Source of the DNA: an uncultured Paracoccaceae bacterium
Lineage (GTDB): Bacteria; Bacteroidota; Bacteroidia; Flavobacteriales; Flavobacteriaceae
Length of the DNA: 64,000 bases
Direction: 5' to 3'
NCBI GenBank assembly: GCA_943788135.1
Contig: CALSPC010000004.1
Span: 35,507 to 99,506, forward strand
In this document: in pieces, positions 37,176 through 47,900 of the stretch
Position numbering within the stretch: position 1 is the stretch's first letter
How the letters are laid out: each line of letters starts with the position of its first letter
The notes under the pieces: generated by a model
The model's input: only the letters and a program-made list of their open reading frames with translations
Database searches by the model: none
Told to the model about the DNA's origin: nothing
Program-made: the position numbers and the translations under genes

Positions 37176-38411
37176 TTATTGGAATTTCATGGCCTTTATA
37201 GGCACAATTTTACTAATTAGAAAAGAGGGAATGAGCAACATCAATAGACACAACACAAAAGTCATTAGGTTAAGCAAAACTACATACGACCAATCTAGAT
37301 ACACTGGCGCTACGCTGACATAATACACAGAAGGATCAAGTTTTAGAAACTGAAAGTGTTTTTGAAGCAGTAAAATTCCAATGCCGATAAGGTTACCCCA
37401 AAACAAACCGCAGGCAATCAAATAAGACGCATTGTACAAAAATAGTTTTCGAATACTATAGTTTGTGCTGCCTAAAGCTTTTAGAATTCCTATCATTTGT
37501 GTGCGCTCAAGAATCAAAACAAGCAATGCAGTAATCATATTAATCGCACCCACCAAAATCATAATGCCGATAATGCCATAGATATTGGTAGTGAATACCG
37601 GGATCCACTCAAAAATAGTGGCATACTTTTGCTGAACCGTCATGGCATCTAAAGTAGAAGGCGTTTGTGCATAGACTTCTTTTCCGATGCGCTCTAAATC
37701 GTTATAATTAGAAATAAAAACTTCAAAACTTCCAACCTGATTTTTGGTCCATCTATTCAAACGTTGCACGTGATTAATATCGCCAATAACATAGGTTTTA
37801 TCTAAGTCTTCAAACCCTGAATTAAAAATACCAACAACAACATATTTCATAATACTAGGCGGTTTGCTCGAATCTGATTTCATGAAATACATCTGAAAAT
37901 TATCGCCAACACCAAAGCCTAAACGGTTTGCTAAATATTTTGAAATTAAAACCTCGTTACTGTAGTTTTGGGTATAAATGGGAAGTTGACCCTCGACTAA
38001 AAACGCTTCAAAATAACGCCAATCGTAATCTACGCCTACCCCTTTTAAAAACAAACCTTCAAAATCAGTAGTGGTTCTGATAATCCCAAATTTAGTAGCC
38101 ACCGCCTGAACATGAGATACGCCGTTTACCGTCTTAAACTCTGGATAAAATTCTTGAGATTTAGAAATCGGAACTTGTGCGCCTTCGGATACGTTACTGT
38201 CAAAATTGGTTATCGTAATATGCCCATTAAAAGCTACAGCTTTATCTCTAATTTTATGTTCCAAACCAATGCCGGTTGCAATCGCAATAAGCATCACAAT
38301 AGTACTAATTGCAATGGCTGCAATTCCGATTTTTATTATTGGCGCCGATACACTACTTTTATAGGACTTATTTCCAATAATACGTTTGGCTAAAAAAAAC
38401 TCGTAATTCAA
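37176..38411 (-). CDS. LolE/FtsX-type ABC transporter permease
   Basis: A 411-residue permease with one N-terminal membrane helix (about 25-47), a periplasmic domain (about 50-270), and three C-terminal helices, the MacB/LolE layout. In Bacteroidota such proteins are annotated as lipoprotein-releasing system permeases. The protein start NYEFFLAKRIIG is the conserved family start, but the codon is TTG at 38411. The stop codon TAA lies only one codon upstream, so no ATG is possible. The divergent DUF1343 gene starts 9 bp away. Confidence 0.88.
   Translation of the reverse strand: MNYEFFLAKRIIGNKSYKSSVSAPIIKIGIAAIAISTIVMLIAIATGIGLEHKIRDKAVAFNGHITITNFDSNVSEGAQVPISKSQEFYPEFKTVNGVSHVQAVATKFGIIRTTTDFEGLFLKGVGVDYDWRYFEAFLVEGQLPIYTQNYSNEVLISKYLANRLGFGVGDNFQMYFMKSDSSKPPSIMKYVVVGIFNSGFEDLDKTYVIGDINHVQRLNRWTKNQVGSFEVFISNYNDLERIGKEVYAQTPSTLDAMTVQQKYATIFEWIPVFTTNIYGIIGIMILVGAINMITALLVLILERTQMIGILKALGSTNYSIRKLFLYNASYLIACGLFWGNLIGIGILLLQKHFQFLKLDPSVYYVSVAPVYLDWSYVVLLNLMTFVLCLLMLLIPSFLISKIVPIKAMKFQ
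38381..38388 (+). promoter_or_regulatory. Putative DUF1343 promoter inside the permease coding sequence
   Basis: TACGTTTG matches the -7 consensus on the plus strand and would give a leader of about 28 nt. It lies within codons 8-11 of the divergent permease gene, because only 8 bp separate the two starts. Confidence 0.4.
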
Positions 38412-38419
38412 AATTTATT

Positions 38420-39613
38420 ATGCATTTAAATTTTATCAAAAATACAGTTTTATTATTTGTTCTGACACTCCTTTCGTGCCGAAACCAATCTAGCACGCAA
38501 GCGCAAACCCCAATTAGGGTTGGAGCGCAACAGACAGCACGTTATTTACCGCTTCTTAAAAACAAAAACATCGGAATTGTAGCCAATCAAACTACAGTTA
38601 TTTTTAAAGAAGATGGCTATACACATGTAGTGGATTCTTTGTTAAGTCTAAATATCGCTGTCAAAAAAGTATTTGCTCCTGAACATGGATTTAGAGGCAC
38701 TGCAGATGCAGGAGAATATGTCAAAGATGGTGTTGATGCTGGTAGTGGTGTTCCGATTGTGTCTTTATATGGTGCAAATAAAAAACCAAGTGCTCAAGCC
38801 TTAGACGGCTTAGAGCTTATTATTTTTGATGTTCAAGATGTTGGAGCACGATTTTATACGTTTTTATCGACCCTTCATTATATGATGGAAACTTGCGCCA
38901 AGTTAGGTATTACAGTCCTTGTTTTGGACCGTCCAAATCCAAATGGACACTATGTGGATGGCCCAATTTTAGATTTGAATTACTCGAGTTTTGTGGGGGT
39001 GCATCCTGTACCGATAGTACACGGCATGACGGTTGGCGAATATGCTATGATGATAAATGGCGAAGGCTGGCTTACAGATGGCATTCAATGTGATTTGAAG
39101 GTGATTCCAGTAGAAAATTACACCCATCAGACCGCATACGCACTACCCATCAAACCGTCACCAAACCTTCCCAATGCTAAAGCCATAAACTTTTATCCGA
39201 GTTTGTGTTTATTTGAGGGAACTAATGTGAGTATGGGACGTGGTACAGCTCTTCAATTTCAAATTTTTGGAAGTCCCTTTCTATCGCATCCTGACTATGA
39301 TTATGAATTCACACCAAAACCAAATGTGGGCGCCAAATATCCGGTTCACGAAGCTAAAATATGTAAGGGACTGAATTTAAAAAACCACTCTGATTTATCT
39401 GAAATAGAGTTAAACTGGGTAATAGATGCGTATCAAAACACTAAAAATAAAGCTGATTTTTTTAATCCCTTTTTTACCAAGTTAGCAGGTCAAAAATTAC
39501 TACAAGAACAGATCGAATCTGGGTGGACCGCTACACAAATTCGGGCGAGTTGGAAACTTGGTTTAGAACGCTATAAACGACTTAGAGCGCCGTATCTGCT
39601 GTATCCGTTGTAG
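38420..39613 (+). CDS. DUF1343 lipoprotein (NamZ-like exo-beta-N-acetylmuramidase family)
   Basis: A 397-residue exported protein with a lipobox (TLLSC). It matches DUF1343, whose characterised member NamZ removes N-acetylmuramic acid from muropeptide ends. Family blocks are visible: IGIVANQTTV, APEHGFRGTADAGE, DVQDVGARFYTFLSTL, ERPN-like DRPNPNG, and GRGTALQFQIFG. The C-terminal YKRLRAPYLLYP is the conserved family end, so the 32-bp overlap with the converging hydroxylase gene is real. Muropeptide recycling is the likely role. Confidence 0.88.
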   Translation: MHLNFIKNTVLLFVLTLLSCRNQSSTQAQTPIRVGAQQTARYLPLLKNKNIGIVANQTTVIFKEDGYTHVVDSLLSLNIAVKKVFAPEHGFRGTADAGEYVKDGVDAGSGVPIVSLYGANKKPSAQALDGLELIIFDVQDVGARFYTFLSTLHYMMETCAKLGITVLVLDRPNPNGHYVDGPILDLNYSSFVGVHPVPIVHGMTVGEYAMMINGEGWLTDGIQCDLKVIPVENYTHQTAYALPIKPSPNLPNAKAINFYPSLCLFEGTNVSMGRGTALQFQIFGSPFLSHPDYDYEFTPKPNVGAKYPVHEAKICKGLNLKNHSDLSEIELNWVIDAYQNTKNKADFFNPFFTKLAGQKLLQEQIESGWTATQIRASWKLGLERYKRLRAPYLLYPL

Positions 39614-40427
39614 GTTTTCTATACCCTTGGAATGGTTGTTTTAGCAAAGACTTCAAACTGCTGTTTTCGGCTTCATTTGGAAAGGTGTCCACACCATACA
39701 CCACACGTTCTCGGTCCATATAAATATAGGTGCCAAGAAGACGATCCCAAATCGAAAAAATATTGCCATAGTTGGCATCTGTATAGGGCAATTGGTAATG
39801 GTGGTGAATTTTGTGCATATCAGGAGATACAAGAATAAAACTCACTATATAATCTAATGTTTTAGGCAATTTAATATTGGCATGACTGAACTGTGTAGCC
39901 ACTAAAGACAACGATTGGTATAGCATCACTATTCCTATGGGAGCACCAATAGCAAAAACTCCTGCAAGCGTAAAAACATATCTAATCACACTTTCTAACG
40001 GATGGTGACGGTTGGCCGTCGTGGTATCAACTTTATGATCGGAATGGTGTACTAAATGTACCATCCACAATGGTGGTACTTTGTGCTCTGTGTAATGTGG
40101 TAAATATGCGCCAACAAAATCCATCAGTAATACACCCAGAGTGACATAGAGCCAAAGCGGCATTTCTGGAAGCCAGTTGAGGATGCCAAAATCATGTACC
40201 ACTACCCAGTCGGCTGAACTGAGCAATAGAAAGGCTAGAGTAAAGTTAATGACAATGGTCGTAAACGTAAAAAACAGGTTTGGGAACGCGTGTTTCCATT
40301 TGTTATATCCAAACTTATACAGTGGTAACGCACCTTCTAAAAGCCAAAAAAACGTTAACCCACCAACGAGAATAGCACTACGATGTAGCGATGGAATGGT
40401 CTCAAAATAGTGAATAAGCTGCTCCAT
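39582..40427 (-). CDS. Sterol desaturase / fatty acid hydroxylase family protein
   Basis: A 281-residue membrane di-iron enzyme with several hydrophobic helices and the histidine boxes of the family. HYTEHK is near 115, HLVHHSDH near 129, and HKIHHHY with NYGNIFSIWDRLLGTY in the last third. Members hydroxylate or desaturate lipids such as fatty acids or carotenoids. The substrate here is unknown. It converges on DUF1343 with a 32-bp overlap and follows YkgJ by 27 bp. Confidence 0.88.
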   Translation of the reverse strand: MEQLIHYFETIPSLHRSAILVGGLTFFWLLEGALPLYKFGYNKWKHAFPNLFFTFTTIVINFTLAFLLLSSADWVVVHDFGILNWLPEMPLWLYVTLGVLLMDFVGAYLPHYTEHKVPPLWMVHLVHHSDHKVDTTTANRHHPLESVIRYVFTLAGVFAIGAPIGIVMLYQSLSLVATQFSHANIKLPKTLDYIVSFILVSPDMHKIHHHYQLPYTDANYGNIFSIWDRLLGTYIYMDRERVVYGVDTFPNEAENSSLKSLLKQPFQGYRKPTTDTADTAL

Positions 40428-40454
40428 ATTGTGGTTAATTTTTTATAAATATAG

Positions 40455-40946
40455 TTATTTTAATTTTGCTCTTAAGGCTTCCACAATATTGAATGTTGCA
40501 GGACAGATTGACACGTTCTTTAAGGTTAGCTCTGAAATTTTTTCAAAACGTTTTCGATTCGTATGCGGATATTCTTTGCAAGCTTTGGGCCGCACATCAT
40601 AAATCGTACATGTATTATCATCGGCTAAAAACGTACATGGTGAGGATTTTAGGACATAATCCTGATCGTCATCAACGTTAAGATAGTTATCTATAAATTG
40701 TCGTGTTTTAATTCTGAACGATTTCGAAATACGTTCTATATCTTTGTTTGTGAAAATTGGACTGGTGGTTTTACAGCAGTTGGCACATTGAAGACAGTCT
40801 GACTTTTTAAACTCATCATCATGTAATTTTTCCATGATGGCGTCGAGATTTTTGGGTGTTTTTTTTCGGAGCTTTATAAAAAAGTTGCGGTGCGCTTTTT
40901 GTGTCTCTTTAACTTTTTTGGAAAGGGATTTTAATTGGTCTTGCAT
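40455..40946 (-). CDS. YkgJ family cysteine cluster protein
   Basis: A 163-residue soluble protein with the YkgJ metal-binding pattern: CLQCANCC (51-58), then C-x-FL near 103, then CTIYDVRPKACKEYPH, with more Cys near the end. Such CxxCxxCC proteins are thought to hold a zinc or iron-sulfur site, but their job is unknown. Long charged N-terminal helix. It is read towards the hydroxylase gene, 27 bp away. Confidence 0.85.
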   Translation of the reverse strand: MQDQLKSLSKKVKETQKAHRNFFIKLRKKTPKNLDAIMEKLHDDEFKKSDCLQCANCCKTTSPIFTNKDIERISKSFRIKTRQFIDNYLNVDDDQDYVLKSSPCTFLADDNTCTIYDVRPKACKEYPHTNRKRFEKISELTLKNVSICPATFNIVEALRAKLK

Positions 40947-40999
40947 AGTGCAAAACTAAGGATAAATAGTTGAGTATCCCCAACGTTCAAAGTGATTGA

Positions 41000-42379
41000 T
41001 TATAACTTTTGGTCTTTTAAACGGCTTTTATAGGCTTTCAATTCTTTGATTACTTTAGGGGCAAGAATTAGGGTGGATAGCATCGTAGGAATCGCCATCA
41101 GCGCAAATGCACTATCAATCAGATTAATCATCATTTCTAAAGACGCTGTGGTCCCAAGGATAATACTGGCGATATAGAAATAATTATAGTAGTGTTTTTT
41201 ATCGGCACCTATTAAAAACGACAAACATTTGGTTCCATAGTAGGAGAATGAAAATAGAGACGAAATACTAAACACGGCGATAATCACCACCAATAGATAG
41301 TTTCCATAACCGGGCATGGCATTGGCAAATGCAGCAGCGGTTAAACTTACACCATTTCCTGATGAGGTTTCCCAAACTCCCGTGACTAAAATTGCTAAAG
41401 CGGTTAATGTACACACCAATAAAGTGTCTATTGCAGGCCCTAACATTGCTACGAGTCCTTCTCGAACGGGTTCATTTGTTTTGGCTGCCCCATGTGCTAA
41501 AGGAGCGGTTCCAATTCCAGCTTCGTTTGAAAATGCACCACGCTTCACCCCTAACAAAATCAACCCTCCTACTAAACCTCCAAAAAAAGCATCGCCTGAA
41601 AAGTTATCTGCTGCAAAAGCATCTGTAAAAATTAGTGCCAAGTATTTAGGCACGACTTCAATATTTACAGCTAAAATAATCAGTACAGAAACAAAATAAA
41701 GCAGCACCATCGAAGGCACCATTTTAGAGGCTATTTTACTGATTCGCCCAATGCCACCCAGAATAACTGCAGCGGTCAAAGTGACCAATATTAAACCAAT
41801 GATTATGTTGGACGTAAACCCTACCTCAACACCATTTGGAATTAGCAAAATATCATTTATCGCTTGTGTCAATTGATTGACATTAAAAACGGGCAAAGCG
41901 CCAACCAACCCACATATACTGAACATCATAGCCAAAGGCTTCCAAGATCGCCCTAGCCCCTCTGTAATAAAATACATAGGGCCCCCTTGAATTTCGCCAG
42001 CACTGTCTTTTCCTCTATACATGATGGCTAGTGTTGACGTGAAAAACTTTGTCGACATCCCAACGACTGCACTAATCCACATCCAAAAAATAGCACCTGG
42101 TCCACCAATAGAAATCGCCACTGCAACTCCAGCAATATTCCCCATACCAATAGTGGAAGACAAAGCTGTGGTTAAGGCTTGAAAATGACTGATTTGCCCA
42201 TAATCATTGGGGTTATCATATTTTCCACTCAAAACCTGAACCGCATGACCTAATAATCGGAAGGTCGCAAATCTAGAACGGATGAGTAAATACAACCCCC
42301 CACCAATAAGAAGAACTAGTAGCGGTAATCCCCAAACGGCGCTCGATAATGCCGCAGATAGTTTTGTGAGTTGTTCCAT
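41000..42379 (-). CDS. Alanine/sodium symporter family (AGCS) transporter
   Basis: A 459-residue AGCS transporter of about eleven helices. Blocks ALTTALSSTIGMGNIAG, GPGAIFWMW, GGPMYFI and FSNEAGIGTAPLAHGA fit amino acid:Na+ symport (Ala/Gly). It lacks the N-terminal extension and acidic insert of the paralogue at 30.7 kb, so the two likely differ in substrate or regulation. It is a single gene with its own upstream gap of 179 bp. Confidence 0.92.
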   Translation of the reverse strand: MEQLTKLSAALSSAVWGLPLLVLLIGGGLYLLIRSRFATFRLLGHAVQVLSGKYDNPNDYGQISHFQALTTALSSTIGMGNIAGVAVAISIGGPGAIFWMWISAVVGMSTKFFTSTLAIMYRGKDSAGEIQGGPMYFITEGLGRSWKPLAMMFSICGLVGALPVFNVNQLTQAINDILLIPNGVEVGFTSNIIIGLILVTLTAAVILGGIGRISKIASKMVPSMVLLYFVSVLIILAVNIEVVPKYLALIFTDAFAADNFSGDAFFGGLVGGLILLGVKRGAFSNEAGIGTAPLAHGAAKTNEPVREGLVAMLGPAIDTLLVCTLTALAILVTGVWETSSGNGVSLTAAAFANAMPGYGNYLLVVIIAVFSISSLFSFSYYGTKCLSFLIGADKKHYYNYFYIASIILGTTASLEMMINLIDSAFALMAIPTMLSTLILAPKVIKELKAYKSRLKDQKL

Positions 42380-42488
42380 AAGTTATGCGCTTTGCAGTTG
42401 GTTTATGTGACAAATGTAATGTATTAGAAAAGAATCGATTTTGATAGACGACTATAATCTCTATAAAACATAGGTCGTCTCTTTTACT

Positions 42489-42496
42489 TATCTTTG
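42489..42496 (+). promoter_or_regulatory. Putative methyltransferase gene promoter (-7 box)
   Basis: TATCTTTG is a full match to the Bacteroidota -7 consensus and would give a leader of about 59 nt. No clear TTG is seen at -33. Confidence 0.4.
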
Positions 42497-42558
42497 ACTC
42501 GTGATTAGGAATTATAGCCTTCCTAAATTTAGCTCAAAACCCATTTAAAACACCCCCA

Positions 42559-43257
42559 ATGAACGATGTTTTTGGATCAGCAATTTTAGATTACCAAGAA
42601 GGAAATTACACGGAAGATCTGGTGACCTCTACGAGCATCTCAGAGGAAGACACTCTAGCTCTCCCCTATTTATTTAGAACTTTTTCTGAAATGCCTTCAC
42701 TAGAACAAACGGCATTAAAACTGTCTAAAGGACATGTTTTAGATATCGGATGTGGCGCAGGAAGTCACAGTTTACATTTAATTTCGAAAGGGTTAAACGT
42801 GAAATCTATCGATATTTCTGAAGGCGCCATCAAAGCCTGTCAATTAAGGGGTTTAAAATCTGCGCACGTATTAGATGTGATGAACGAAACCGCAACTTTT
42901 GATACGCTGCTTTTATTGATGAATGGTTCGGGGATATTTCAATCTTTGGCACATACTCCTTTGGTTTTGAATCATCTTAAAACACTTCTAAATCCAGAAG
43001 GTCAAATTCTTATTGATTCCTCGGATATAAAATACATGTATCAGGACGATGATGGTGGATATTGGATGGATACCAATAAAGCCTACTATGGAGAACTTGA
43101 TTATACGGTGCGCTATAAAGGCAAAGAAGCCACGTTTAGCTGGATGTATCTCGATTTCGAGCATCTTAAAATAGCCTGTAATCAGGTTGGGTTAAAATGT
43201 GAATTAATTGAAAAAGGTCCGCATTACGATTTTCTTGCGAGACTTACAGTTGATTAA
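42559..43257 (+). CDS. Class I SAM-dependent methyltransferase
   Basis: A 232-residue Rossmann-fold methyltransferase with motif I LDIGCGAGS (61-69). The acidic motif II is SIDISEGA and a LLLLMNGSGIFQ strand acts as motif III. The substrate is unknown. No membrane segment. Its stop overlaps the stop of the converging barrel gene by 4 bp, and a 6-bp hairpin at 43250-43264 spans the junction. Confidence 0.85.
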   Translation: MNDVFGSAILDYQEGNYTEDLVTSTSISEEDTLALPYLFRTFSEMPSLEQTALKLSKGHVLDIGCGAGSHSLHLISKGLNVKSIDISEGAIKACQLRGLKSAHVLDVMNETATFDTLLLLMNGSGIFQSLAHTPLVLNHLKTLLNPEGQILIDSSDIKYMYQDDDGGYWMDTNKAYYGELDYTVRYKGKEATFSWMYLDFEHLKIACNQVGLKCELIEKGPHYDFLARLTVD

Positions 43258-44990
43258 AAATCAAATTTATAAGTCGCGCCACCTAAAATTTGGAGCCCTT
43301 GAACAGGGTAATTACTCCAACGGTTATAGCTCTTATTTGCAATGTTATTGACTTTCACAAAAGCTGAAAACTGATTTGTAATATCATAATCTAGTTGCAC
43401 ATTTGCATCTATAAACGCATCGAGTTTGACCTCAGACGTAATGAGTTCCGAGAAAAATACGTCTTCCATATTGATAGTATCTTGTCGAGATCCTAAATAA
43501 AATACAGACCCCGCCAGCATCAATTTTTCAGAAAGTTGATACTCTAAAAATAGGGAGGCTTCAAAATCTGGTAAATTCCAAACACTAGGTTCTAAATCAC
43601 TGGAGTAGTTATAAAGAGCACCTTTTAATCGCATACTCAGTTTTTGACTCATGTCAGCTTCTAGGGCGCCTGAAACTGTAAAAACATCCACGTCATCATA
43701 TACAACTCTAAACGAATTACCACGGTTGTAATTATTAGGAATTCTTAGGCTTACAAAATTGGTTCTAAAAAGCGCTTTATCTTGTTCGCGCGCAAAGCTC
43801 CCTTGTATATCATAGCCAATAGTTTGCGACAGTTTGCCTTTGGTCCCTACAAACACATTATAGGGAGTCGAACTTGGACGAATATCTAGCGTTGGAGACA
43901 CAAATGGATTTGCTTGCACAAAATCATGATATGTATTTTGATGTAAATCGCCTTTAATTCCAGCATAAGCCACCACTAAAGAATTGACAACCGCATAACT
44001 TACTTCAATATTAGGATAGATATAAAAGTCATTTTTGTTTTGTTCGGAATCCATCGCATAATACGCCTTAAATCCAACAGAAACTGAAAGATCACCCTTT
44101 AGATATTGATATGTTGGAGCTAGAGAAAACTGAATATTTCCATAAGTCTGAGCTTGTGACGTAGCATAGTTTTTAGAAAATTCTCCTTTTAAATAATCGA
44201 CTTTAAGTAGTGTATTAATAGGGTTTTCAAAAATATTGATTTGGATATTTGATGCTGCTTTCAAATGGTATTCTTGAGAATCATAGGTATCAGAAAATCG
44301 TTGCAACTGCAATTTAGCACTTTGAAAAACGCCTTCTGTAAACTGAATATCACTACCTAATTTAACTGTAGAATACACTTGTTTTGGATCGATAGGTTCT
44401 ATAGCTTCAAAAGGAATTCCATACCAATTGACGGCAAGTTGTTTATAGGACACATCCGAATTCCAAACTAGCGTTTTTAAACGTTTTGCATAATTAACTT
44501 GAACCGAACTATTTGAAAAATTATCATCAAGTTGTAGCCCATCGATCCCGCCTTGTGAGGAGTAATGTTCAATTGAAGCTCCTAGATTTTCCCCTCTACC
44601 AAGTTTATGGTTAAGGAATACATTTCCTAATGCGGTTCCATAATTTCCTAATCCTAAAATGGCGTAGTTTTGAAATAATTTTTCTTTTTTGGAGAGCCTT
44701 AAACGAACCGAATTACTTTTTGCCGGCGTAAAGGTTGAGGCGACTGGAATGGAAAAAATGGTATAGGTCACAGGTTTTTGAGTTGTCTCCGTTCGCTCCA
44801 AACTTGGAGTTTGTTTCATTTTAAATGCATCTGATATTTTTGGGGTATAGGGTTTCACTATATTCACAACTTGTGTTGCAATGGAATCTTGAGAACGCGA
44901 TTGTGGGGTTTGAGCACGGAGTTGATTTACTTGAACACTCAGCATTAAAGCAGCTACTAAATAAACGCTAGTTTTTATTCTAATATTCAT
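43254..44990 (-). CDS. Outer-membrane beta-barrel protein (TonB-receptor-like, no plug)
   Basis: A 578-residue exported protein. I choose the ATG at 44990 (MNIRIKTSVYLVAALML), 4 bp after the TPR gene stop; an earlier in-frame ATG at 45023 would overlap that gene. After the signal peptide comes a proline-rich segment (IVKPYTPKISDAFKMKQTPS). Then a long run of amphipathic beta strands with aromatic turns follows, ending in an aromatic strand (ATYKFDF), the usual C-terminal barrel signal. I see no TonB box or plug domain. It is often annotated as a TonB-dependent receptor, but the missing plug argues for another role. Confidence 0.8.
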   Translation of the reverse strand: MNIRIKTSVYLVAALMLSVQVNQLRAQTPQSRSQDSIATQVVNIVKPYTPKISDAFKMKQTPSLERTETTQKPVTYTIFSIPVASTFTPAKSNSVRLRLSKKEKLFQNYAILGLGNYGTALGNVFLNHKLGRGENLGASIEHYSSQGGIDGLQLDDNFSNSSVQVNYAKRLKTLVWNSDVSYKQLAVNWYGIPFEAIEPIDPKQVYSTVKLGSDIQFTEGVFQSAKLQLQRFSDTYDSQEYHLKAASNIQINIFENPINTLLKVDYLKGEFSKNYATSQAQTYGNIQFSLAPTYQYLKGDLSVSVGFKAYYAMDSEQNKNDFYIYPNIEVSYAVVNSLVVAYAGIKGDLHQNTYHDFVQANPFVSPTLDIRPSSTPYNVFVGTKGKLSQTIGYDIQGSFAREQDKALFRTNFVSLRIPNNYNRGNSFRVVYDDVDVFTVSGALEADMSQKLSMRLKGALYNYSSDLEPSVWNLPDFEASLFLEYQLSEKLMLAGSVFYLGSRQDTINMEDVFFSELITSEVKLDAFIDANVQLDYDITNQFSAFVKVNNIANKSYNRWSNYPVQGLQILGGATYKFDF

Positions 44991-44994
44991 AGTG

Positions 44995-47900
44995 TTAGTT
45001 TTCATTTTCTGTTTCGACTTCAAGAGATGAATTTGTTTTTGCAGCTTCTGATTTAATTTGTTCTAATTCTAATTTTGCTTCGTTTATAACTTCCTCAAAT
45101 TCAGCGAAATTTTGAATCACATTTTCTAAAATATAAGTCGCTTGAAAGTCATCTTCAAGAGCTCGGAAATTCTTGGCCATAACAACCAATCCTTTGGAGG
45201 CATAATATTTATAACTCGAAAAGTTTTTAATCAATATTTGAACACTTGCGTTAGAAGCTTCATAGGCACCATCATCATTGTGAAAATAGGCTTCGAAATA
45301 CTGCGCTTCTGCTCCCATTTCTCCACTGGCTAAGGATTTTACTTTTGCATAAGCTTCACGGGCTTTGGTTTCATTACTGGTTTTCATAGCAGCACGGGCA
45401 CTGATAATGTAAGCATCACTCTTGATATACGTATCCGTTTTAGAATTGTTGAGAATAACTTCAGCATAGCGAATGGCCGCATCATAATTTTCTAACTGAA
45501 AAAACACCTTCATTAAGTTGGATTGCGCATATAATCTATTTTGTGGATTTCTTGCTTCTAATTCTAATCGAGATAAGTATACTAATGCCTCTTGATATGT
45601 TTTAGAGTCTAATAGTATTTCTGATACTTTTAACAGCGCTGACTCTGTAAATTCATTGGTTGGTTGCTCACAAACATCCCTGTAGTGCGGGAGCGCATTT
45701 TCAGTCAAACTCTCCTTATAATACAATTCTGCGAGATAGAAATGTGCCTTTAGGCGTTGAGAACCTTTTGGAAATCGTGCGAGATAATCATTAAATAAAT
45801 CGATAGCTTTAGCCTTTTTAGCCTCTAAATAGTGTTTTTCAGCAGCTTCATAAGTCGCTTCATCAAGTTCACTGTCAGTTATACCAGCATAGTCCAGTGT
45901 TTTTACCCAATCTGCATAAGCTTCAACCTGACCTAGATCGATATAAATAGAGCGCGAGGTACTGATGGCTTGAAAGGCTTCGGGTGTGGATGGATAATTA
46001 ACGGCTACCACATTTAAATTTTGTAGGGCTAATTGTAAATCCCCTAGATTATATAATATTAATCCTTTTCGCAATAAGGCTTTAGATACCAAAATACTAG
46101 ACGGAAAATCACTAATTAGTTGACTATAGTATGGAAGTGCTTTTTGCGGATCGTCTTGATTTACATACGTATTTGCTAATTCAAAAAGAGCTTGATCTTT
46201 TAAACGCGATGTTTTAAAGGACATTACTGTTCTTAATCCTGAAATTTTTTCTGAAGTCTTGGCTAAATACCCGTTACTGACAGCAATTTGAAAGGTCGCG
46301 TAATCGGATTCAATTTTAGCTAATTTCAAAGCCTCTTTATAAGCATCTATTGCGGGACTGTACTGAGTGGTCACAAAGTAGGAGTCTCCAAGTCTCAAAA
46401 ATGCATCATTCAATACAACTAAGTTTTTAGGTTGTGTGGCTATAAACGCCTGAAACGATGTAATAGCTAGTGCGTACGCTTTCAGTTTATAGTAGGTGTA
46501 GGCTAGGTTGTAGTCTAGATTTATAAATTCATCTAACTGGTTATTGAAACGCCTATTTTTGAAGTCTCTAAATCCGTCTAGAGCTGCTTTATAATTAGAT
46601 AACTGATAGGCTGTTTCGGCTTTCCAATAGGTTGCTCTAGCTTTGAACGTTGGGTCAATTGAACTTGACAACGAGTTATCGAACTGCTTTTTCGCCTCGA
46701 CATAATTCGCAGTATTGTACAGTTCTAAACCTCTATAAAATGTCACTTTTTGATAGGCCTCTTTATGAAAGGAACGGGATTTGTTTTCTAATAATTCAAG
46801 AGCTTCTTTAAAATTATTTGAACTGATATAAGAATCGATTAATAGCGATTCTATTTCTATTTTAAAAGGCGATTTTGGATAAAGTTCTAAAAAAAACGTA
46901 AGCACTTCAGGTGTGGACTGGTATGGATTTCCAATATCGTAGCTAAGTTTGGCATAATTCAACCATGCGTCTTCTTTGATGTTGAGATTAAAATTCATTT
47001 CAGAAGCATTTTTAAACGCATTGAGTGCTTCTTGTTTTTTATCTAAGTTTATATAACTCTCGGCTAAATGGTAATACGCATTTTGCGCAATCGCATTGGA
47101 CCCCTCTATTATTTTATTAAATTCGTTAATCGCCTTTTGATAGTCGTTTTGTTTATAGTATGCATATCCCAATTGATAAAAATCGGTATGATTCCAGCGG
47201 CCTCTTTCGCCTTTATAAGCCTTCAAAAACGGAATAGCTTCCGCATAGTTTTGAAGATTAAAATAGCTCTCGCCAATAATTTTGGAAAGTTGTGAGTGCT
47301 CTTTTGCGCTTCTTTTTTCTAGTTGTGCCTTTGCTAATTCAATGGCTTTGGCAAACTTTCCCAATTTAAAATTTAAATCAGCTTGGAAATAGGATAAATT
47401 ATCTTTGTAGGCTTCTGAATTTTCTACTTGATCAAAATAAGCAGATGCCTGATCATAATCATCCCCTTCATACGCCATAAAACCAATGTAATATTTAGCT
47501 TGTGAACCGTAAGCTTTAGAGGTTTCAACTTTTTTAAAATACGATTTAGAAGCTTTAAAATTTTTAGTAGCATAAAGACAATACCCATACTTAAAATAAA
47601 ACGGCTCGAGGTTCAAATTTGAAAGAGATGACGGCTCAACTTTGTCGAACCATTTTCGAGCATAGGAATATTTAGCGTTTTCAAAATAATACGTAGCAAC
47701 TTCAAAAAAAGCAGAATTTCGTTTTACACTTGAGGGGTAACCTGCCACAAAAGATTCTACAAGTTGTTCTGCATTGGGTTGATTGAGGCGCACGGCACAA
47801 TTTGCATTGTAGTAAGCGGCATTGGATTCCAATAACTGATCTGAAGCGTTTGAAGCGACAGATTTAAAAAGTAATTGAGCAGACTGGTATTGTTGGGCAT

